A DNA stretch of 64,000 nt, taken from positions 54,205,704-54,269,703 of the forward strand of contig NC_133653.1 of NCBI RefSeq assembly GCF_009905375.1. Reading direction: 5' to 3'. The stretch's first letter is position 1. Every line of letters begins with the position of its first letter. The notes below the pieces were generated by a model, which worked only from the letters and a program-made list of their open reading frames with translations, was not told the origin of the DNA and did no database searches. Shown here one piece after another: positions 57,044 to 64,000 of this stretch. The translations under genes were made by a program, and so were the position numbers. The DNA comes from Apium graveolens. Lineage: Eukaryota; Streptophyta; Magnoliopsida; Apiales; Apiaceae.

Positions 57044-60000
57044 TCAAGTCGGGTAGTAACCAGATAGGTCATCGATAAGATAATTGTAAGGCTCACTCGC
57101 TCCATAATCAAACACATCACTATGGTTCGAAGCTGAATAAACATACGAAGAACCATCCTTTAGACTGGATTTTGAGTTTCCGTCAATGGAAGGCTTACTT
57201 GGTGGAACAGCAGATAGCTTTCTCATTTGCTTTTGGAGATGAGCAACGGGATCTTTGCCAACCTTCCCTTTTGGAGTTTTCTTCCCATCTACAAGTTTAA
57301 GTTCCAACCTATACAAGGCAAAAGCGTCGCACTTGCTAATTTCATATTCATACAAGTGCCACTCAAGATTTTTCATCGGTTGAGGATCCATGTAGTATGA
57401 TCTCTTCAGCCCTCCAAACTCATTCATCACTTGCTTCCTTGATTCGTGCCAACCCCGTCCCTCGTAATCTGGAAGAGACCTTTGCTTCCTGTTTCCACTC
57501 TCAAATGCTCTTCGAGGTTTATCAAAGAAAAGCCACTCTCTAATTGTTTCTCCTTCAAGAACTGAAAGATCAAACAGCTCTGCATTGGGAAAGAGAATCG
57601 ATGATTTAATAACTAAAATAAGAGAAAACACAAAACAAGTTATCAGATCTAGCTTTCATGCATACCAGTAGCATTCCACGGGGCTTTTGCAGTTGCAGCC
57701 CCCTCACAATTAGGAACGCCAACATCTTTTCCCTCTGTCTTTGCTTTAAGAGCTGAAAAAAGTAAGTTGTCCTTTAAACCAATGCCCCCAGGACGTAGGA
57801 CTGGAGTCATGCCAGGACGACCTTCAATTGGTGCAAGAGCGCCATGAAAGCTACTGCAGTAGTCTTGATTCCACCCTTGTTCAGGCCTAGTACAATCCCA
57901 AAGTGCACATTTTGGTCCTAGGAACGCTGAAGGTGGGGGGCAGATACTTGGAAGAAAGCTAGCTATCTGAGGTAATGCATCCTCTCCGTGGAAACCTGTG
58001 TTATCATATCCAGTAAAGAAAGTCTGCTCCGACCCTTTGTGCATATCAAACAAATGGTAGTCAAACTGAGTAGGGACATCCATGTTATTAATTAGCATTT
58101 TGGTAGCTCCTGATGGGGAGTCTTTGCATTCATCAACCAACGCAAAGCCATGCTGTTGCGACATTTGAGAAGCACGGAAATCCTGAAATAGATTATGCAT
58201 GTTTTAGATTAACAAGAGAGTAATATTTACTAAACATAATAATTAGAAAACAAGTCCGAACATGATAGAAGAATAATTAGACTACAACATATATAATAAC
58301 CATAAAGAAAATATAGGGATAATTAAAACACCAATTGCATAACCAGGAAGCTTGTGGTATCCTTATAAGTTGTATACTAATGTGTAGATACTACGATATA
58401 ATTATAATAGATAAACATCAACTACATCAGATGAGATGAATATAAGCATTGCCAGTGAAAGGCAAAACACACAGCTTAAAATTTTACTTAAAAGACAGTG
58501 AGACACTGATGAAGGGGGACACATTGTAAGAAAACGACGGTGGCATGACAACTACATGAGGAGAATATATAGCAAATTAACTAAATGAGGGGAATGGGAA
58601 AATCCATATGACAAGGGGAATATAAAAAGTAATGTTATATTGTCTCAGTAATTTCCACTACCCGTCAAAGACAGTTAATATATTCAAGTTAGCTAATATT
58701 GAAGGTTATTTTTAGCCTAACTAAACAATAAAATTTTATAATAAAAGAAGAATTATTGCTTACTGATATATTTCTTAAAAATAAATAAAAACATGATACA
58801 AAATATATATGAAAAAGTAAGAGTGCTAGTGGCAAGGAAATTCTACAGATTCCTATATAGTGCAAGATGGTCCTAAAGTTATCCATTACTAAGAATTGAC
58901 TAGTTCCTGTTAGAAAGAGGATTTTGATCTGTGTTCCTGGAGAAGCGCCACCGGATCTTACCATTTGACAGTTAGCTGACTCAGCCATCATAACAGTTTC
59001 AAAATCCAAACCAGGTCTTACAGGGGCGAGGCTAATTTAATTTGCTACTACTAGTAGGCAGTAGCCAACGAAAACTAAAACCCAAAAAATCAAATTTAGA
59101 ACATTTTTGATTTGAAGACATGATCATGATATATCAAAACCATGACTTTGATGTACATAATAAAATGATATCACGGGAAGGGGAGGAGTCTTATGATAAT
59201 ATAACACTGCTACTACTGAGTCTTCCAAAACAGGTGTTGCTCATTACGATGCAAGGTTTAACTACATTTAAAAGCACAAACAAATCCCGTAATAAGTTCT
59301 AACCTCCACATGATCAGTCGAAAAGATATAAATTAATTCTAACCTGCTGAAGTACAACGTTGCTACAAACTTTCTGCATATCTGGCTCTGGCTTTGGGGC
59401 TGGTAATCCACTCGTGGCATCATCTTCCTCCTCACAAAGCTGCAACAGCCTACCAATTTCTGTAGAAAAAGACCCTAAACTCCCACCACCCTGCACATAC
59501 AACATCCACACCATTATTTACACTGATCAACGCATCCAAAGCAGAACTAAACATGTTAACATGAAATATCATTCTCGCCAACAATTTCAAGCACAAACTT
59601 TAACAATCCACCACCAATCGCATCTTTAAAATATAAAAGTCTAATAAATATACAAGAAAAAAGTAATATCCACAAGTTTGAACACAGTCCTAGCAAACCG
59701 GGATACTTGGGCTACCCATTGTATCCCTAGTAACAAATACTCGAATATTCACACTATCCCGTTTCACAATGGTCACTCGAAATTGGTATTAAGTAACTAC
59801 TCTGGCAAAGGGAAAAAGAACTAAAGTTTAAATACACTTTTATATATATAAAAAAGACTTGAATTCTTCCATTTTGATAATAAGGTTATGCATCTGATTC
59901 AACTATAAGTTCAATCATACAAAACATCAAATCCATATTAATATCCTATCCCGCACTCAATCCCCATATTATCATATTTGTCGAATCACACACAGATCAA

Positions 60001-60305
60001 ACACCAAAAACAATTATTCCGCAATCACAAACCAAAATAATCAGCAAACACTAACATACATATATAAGAGGGGGTGTGATTACCTGAAAAGAAGAAGCAG
60101 GAGAAGGGTGATTAAGTTCAGATTGCCACTCTCTAAGCATCTGATTAACTTGTTCTTCTAATAAAGCAACATCATTAGTACGACTCTCTTTTCTAGCTGA
60201 TTGAAGATCACAGAACATACCCTGTAGATCATCCACTCTATTCTTTGCTCTTTCTTTCATCACCTCTTTCTGCTGCTCATGCCCATTCTTCATACCTTTA
60301 CCCAT
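57044..60305 (-). CDS. VOZ: VOZ (vascular plant one-zinc-finger) transcription factor, intact multi-exon gene
   Basis: Coding exons: 60305-60084, 59490-59344, 58182-57666 and 57579-57044; donors GT and acceptors AG can be read at each junction. Together they give 473 codons plus stop with no break. Conserved VOZ parts: [15 protein letters not shown] and [12 protein letters not shown] (exon 1), [18 protein letters not shown] (exon 2), [18 protein letters not shown] with the zinc ligands C-x4-C-x11-C-x3-H and [13 protein letters not shown] (exon 3), [19 protein letters not shown] and [10 protein letters not shown] (exon 4). The family consists of nuclear factors (VOZ1/VOZ2 in Arabidopsis) tied to phytochrome signalling, flowering and stress responses. 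I do not assign VOZ1 versus VOZ2. Confidence 0.93.
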
Positions 60306-60317
60306 CTTTCTACTTTC

Positions 60318-60391
60318 CTGCAATAACCCAAATTAATTCTACATCAACAATCAAATAAATGATAAAAGTACAATCAAATTGCAGAACTTAC
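60318..60391 (-). other. Intron in the 5' leader of the VOZ gene
   Basis: The donor GTAAGT follows TCTTCAAA at 60392, and the acceptor CAG lies just before 60317. It is 74 bp, wholly in untranslated sequence, 12 bases before the ATG. The upstream leader exon includes a (CT)n tract near 60487-60502 (GA-rich on minus), common in plant leaders. Confidence 0.75.
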
Positions 60392-60559
60392 TTTGAAGAA
60401 TAAAGATGTGGGGTGGAGAAGAATGGGAGATGTAAAGAGAGATGGGAGAGATTAATAAGGGTGAAAAAGCGAAGGAGAATATGATACCCTCTCTCTCTCT
60501 CTGACTCTCCCTCTCTAACTTAATAATTTTAGAGTGGAAGGAACAGTGAACGAGTCTCA

Positions 60560-60920
60560 TTTGAGTGAAGGGACGGTGCTGTCAGATTTTGTATTCAACA
60601 CAATCTGTCCTTTTTAATACGCGCCAACACTTCGCTAATCTTCCCTCAAGTTTAGTTAACCCCGTAAGATGTACTACTCCTGTCGGGAATACTTTTGCTT
60701 TGCTTCTGAAATCCTTGACTTTTCGTCAGTTAAAAAATTGAGTTACGACCTATTACAAAATTATTTTACCTGAGTATTTATCTTAATACTCCGAATTTTA
60801 GATCATGGCTTATTGTTTTTGTATTATGATAGAGTCTGTCATCTATGCTGAATAGTCAAAATCGGTTAAATAATTAAAGTCACTCTAATATTTAAAACAT
60901 TATAAAAGAACGAAAAATTA
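60560..60920. other. Upstream region of VOZ
   Basis: Should hold the VOZ promoter on the minus strand. AT-rich with a GACGGTGCTGTCAG block near 60570. No motif that I can name with confidence. Confidence 0.4.
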
Positions 60921-61132
60921 TGTTAGGTATTTATTGTCTAGTTTGATACTCATATAAGAGGGTTGTTGCTGTGACAAACACATTTTATGAAAATATAATC
61001 AATTTTCTAAATCCTTTTCTCTCTCTATCACTCTCTATATTCTTATCTCTATTTTTTACTATCTTTAATTATTCTCTTCAATTCTCTGTACTAAATCACT
61101 GCAAATCTGTTAGTATAACTAGCTTTCCTCCA
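60921..61132 (+). repeat. Possible 5' LTR of Gypsy element D
   Basis: Starts TGTTAGG, has a TATA-like CATATAAGAGG (60950-60960) and a CTCTCT-rich leader, and ends near CTTTCCTCCA. TGATATAGAGTTC follows, a possible decayed Met-tRNA primer site. The 3' partner lies outside the window, so this is a guess based on position before gag. Confidence 0.35.
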
Positions 61133-61182
61133 TCAATGATATAGAGTTCAAACAACGCATCATATCTACGTAATTGTCAATT

Positions 61183-62369
61183 ATGGCTCATATTACTCAA
61201 GAAACTTACTCGGCTGCCGTGAATATGGAGGAACAGTTTAAGACGTACTAATTTTCCACTGATGGTAAAATCGAGGAGCAGTCGCGTGTAATAATGAAGC
61301 GTTTGGAGGAAAATGATAAAAAGTTTGATGAAATGATGAAGATGATGCGTGAGATGAGTGTTAACCGTTCGACGGAAGGTCTATGAGATGATATTACTCG
61401 TTCAACTGCCGAAACAACCAGAAATGATACTATTGGAGGTAATTACTTTCCGAGAGACCTCTAGGTTTCACTCCCAAAGTTGAATTTCCTAAGTTTGATG
61501 GCAGTGGTGCAAGAAATTGGGTTAAAAAATGTGTGAAGTACTTTTTCTTATGTCAAATTTCTGAGGATTAAAAGGTTGACTTAACATCTCTCTATATGTG
61601 TGATAAGGCTGAAGTTTGGGTGTCTAATTACCTGCCAATTAAACGAAATATGGATTGGTCTGAGTTTGTGATAGATTTTGAGCGTCAGGTTTAGAGATGA
61701 ATCACGCCTCAGTGTTGTGGAACAATTTAATAAACTACAACAAACTGGTTCCATTGAAGAATACATTGATGAATTTGAGAATTTACGATCTCTAATGGAA
61801 AAGTTTAATCATGTGTTACATGATGCCTATCTTCCGGAAAGTTTCATTGGAGGACTTAAATCAACAGTTAGGCCCTTCGTTAAAGCCTTTAAACATGTAT
61901 TGTTAGTGAATCTATCACATATGCTAGATTACAGGAAGAGTCTATCCTAACAAACACACAAAAGGTCCCTAAAATGAATCATTCATCATCTGTTCAAAAA
62001 CCTTTTTTACCTTCGATTTTCAACTCCAATGTTAATAAACCACATTTACAACCAATTCCTCGATCAAAACCTATACAAACTTCTGGTTTCAAGAGTAACA
62101 ACAAACCTTTCAGATTTATTTCAGCTGACGTGAGAGCTGAAAATATAGCCAGGGGTTCGTGTTATTACTGTGATGAGAAGTATGAAAGATGTCATAAATG
62201 TCAGTTTAAAGAGTCTCAGCTGTTTACAGTCGAAATTCTAGGGGAAGTATCAGTTTGTGCTGAGGTCGACAGTAAATTAGATGATGTTGTCTTTGATATA
62301 TCCGAACCATGTATATCTGTGAATGCATTGGTTGAGAGTCAAACCTTTTCTATAATGAGGGTTAAATGA
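61183..62369 (+). pseudogene. gag: Gag of Gypsy element D
   Basis: An ATG at 61183 is followed by a stop after about 22 codons, then code in several frames: EEQSRVIMKRLEENDKKF, a capsid block with SRLSVVEQFNKLQQTG and IEEYIDEFENL (61690-61790), and a zinc motif CYYCDEKYERCHKC near 62160-62200. Frames are broken near 61250, 61386, 61465, 61680 and 61950. It belongs to the chromovirus-like Gypsy group by its gag and RT. Confidence 0.8.
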
Positions 62370-64000
62370 ATGGTAACCAATTGAATAGTGACAAATCAGG
62401 CATTACATATTCTCATAGATTCAGGAAGTACTCATACTTCTTGAATATACATTTGGCTACAAGTTTAGGATGTGAGATTGAGAAAATCCAGGATCAACAG
62501 TTACTATAGCTGATGGGTAATCACCTGGTTTGTCAACATGTGGTTAAGAATCTATGTTGGAAATTAAATGGCCATGAGTTTTTTGCTGATGTGTTGTTGA
62601 TAGATTTGGGCAATTGTGATATGGTATTAGGTGTACAATGGCTTAGCACATTGGGTACAATGAGATGGGATTTTAAAAATTTGATCATGGAATTTATGTT
62701 AGCTGGGAACTTGTTTAAACTAAGGGGGATTGCTCCAAAGAAACTTAAAGTATTGACAGGTGATTGTTCTTCAGAATTATTGAAAAATGTTGCTCAGTTG
62801 TGCTTCTTGCAAATCAATGAGATTTCTTCCCTTGCTGATGAGTCCAACAAAAATTTGTTAATGCTGAAGTTCAAGGAAAATAAGTGGACACTATTAATAC
62901 AGATCAGGGTCCTTTCAGTGAACTCTCCAAGTTAAAGGAATAAAATGCTGATATATTTAAGGAACTTGATGTATTACCTCCTCTAAGAGGGATATTAGAC
63001 CATAGGATTCCTCTGCTGGAAGGGGCTAATCTTGTGAATATTAGGCCCTATAGATACCCATTAAAACAGAGAGATGTGATAAAACAACTCATTAAGGAAA
63101 TGCTGGAAAGAGGTATTATCAAGAATAATGCTAGTCCATTCGCTTCTCTTGTTGTTTTAGTAGGAAAGAAGGATCGTACATGGAGAATTTGTGTGGATTA
63201 CAGGGATTTAAATAAGAAAATAGTCAAAGATAAATATCATATTCCAGTAGTTGATGAACTTATTGACGAATTAGCAGGGGCAACTGTTTTCAGCAAAATT
63301 GATCTGAGAGCTGAGTACCATCATTTAAGAGTGTATGATGAGGATATTTTCAAAACAGCTTTCAAGACTCATAGTGGTTATTATGAGTTTTTAGTGATGC
63401 CTTTTGGGCTTACTAATGCACCAGCTTCTTTTCAAGGATGGATCAATGATATCTTCAAACCCTTGCTCAGAAAGAGTGTGTTAGTATTTTTTTATGACAT
63501 CCTTATATATAGTAAATCTGTTACTGATCATTGTTATCATCTATCTTTAGTATTTGATTTGATGAGGCAACATTCATTTTTTGCAAAAGAGAACAAGTGT
63601 TGCTTTATGATGGACACAATTGAGTATTTGGGGCATTTTATCTCTGCTATGGGAGTTAAGACTGATCCTAGGAAGGTGGAATCTGTAGCTAGGTGGACAA
63701 CTCCAAAATGTGGTAAAGATTTGAGGAGTTTTCTAGGCTTAGCAGGATATTATAGGAAATTTATCAGGAATTATGCTGGAATTAGTAGATATTTGACTGA
63801 TATGTTGAATAGGGTATTTTTCAGTGGAATGAGCAGGCACAAGTAGCATTTGAGACATTAAAGAATGCCTTGGTTGTTGCTCCAGTTTTAGCTCTTTCTT
63901 ACTTCACTAAAATATTTGTGTTGGAAACTGATGCCTCTAAGGATGGAATAGGTGCAGTTCTGATGCATGACAATCACCCTTTAACATTTTTAAGAAAATC
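62370..64000 (+). pseudogene. pol: Protease, RT and start of RNase H of Gypsy element D, cut by the window edge
   Basis: The protease region (62390-62700) shows a weak ILIDSGSTHTS-type site after a frame change and ends with MVLGVQWLSTLGTM. RT is open from 63034 to 63846: INIRPYRYP-type start, RTWRICVDYRDLNKK, FSKIDLRAEYH (first Asp) and MPFGLTNAPASF. The catalytic box reads VFFYDILIYS, where the first Asp of the F-F-D-D box is Tyr. A frameshift near 63825 leads to RNase H (ETDASKDGIGAVLM) to the edge. Integrase and the 3' LTR lie outside. Confidence 0.85.

Noticed and set aside
58689..59009. Extra VOZ exon on the minus strand inside intron 2
   Set aside because: The exons either side join in frame without it, and it lacks VOZ similarity.

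Overview
The window looks like nuclear DNA of a flowering plant, most likely a eudicot. It carries an intronless plant H3.1 histone gene with a plant S-phase promoter element, a vascular-plant-specific VOZ transcription factor gene with introns, a WRN-type exonuclease-like gene, and decayed fragments of a PBL-type kinase and of S-adenosylhomocysteine hydrolase. Most of the rest is plant LTR retrotransposons and small inverted-repeat elements in AT-rich DNA. The species cannot be named from sequence alone. No organellar or prokaryotic signature was seen.

Region 1 (1-20.7 kb) is a nest. The end of a Copia LTR (1 to about 1083) abuts a broken Tat-lineage Ty3/Gypsy pol (1101-3109). A spliced-looking gene runs in antisense behind that pol (5915-3803), as known for the extra ORFs of Tat elements. 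A 12.9 kb Sirevirus-like Copia element (element A, 6133-19044, minus strand) is inserted beyond it. A has two LTRs, PBS, PPT, gag, protease, integrase, RT/RNase H and a 4.6 kb block of extra ORFs behind pol. A second copy of the sequence upstream of the antisense gene lies inverted on the far side of A (20196-20341). Region 2 (20.7-26.2 kb) is a complete but inactivated chromovirus-type Gypsy element (element C) with a perfect GAAGA target duplication.

Region 3 (26.2-38.2 kb) is gene-bearing: the exonuclease-like gene (28620-27490, minus), a receptor-like kinase pseudogene (29.8-32.5 kb) whose introns hold a TRIM-like remnant and a 1.3 kb long-TIR element, and histone H3.1 (33463-33053, minus). 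A repeat-rich spacer follows, with a TIR element at 37495-38191. Region 4 (38.8-53.05 kb) is a second Sirevirus-like Copia element (element B, minus). It contains two separate nested solo LTRs, each with a perfect 5-bp target duplication (ACACA and GCTTT), one in the 3' LTR and one in gag. B may itself sit inside an older Gypsy LTR (to 54296).

Region 5 (54.3-60.6 kb) has two tandem Tourist-like MITEs sharing TTA duplications, an S-adenosylhomocysteine hydrolase fragment, and the VOZ gene (CDS 60305-57044, four coding exons whose splice sites can be read). Region 6 (61.2 kb to the edge) is the 5' half of another decayed Gypsy element (element D).

The most unusual signal is in the two Sirevirus-like elements. 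Each carries its own short GC-containing motif (A: ATCCGTCGG; B: GACTTRTCGA) repeated many times in the LTRs and again inside the element. In A the internal copies fall into four clusters about 2.0 kb apart. Some lie in coding sequence and are read in different frames, which suggests the motif matters as DNA or RNA rather than as protein.
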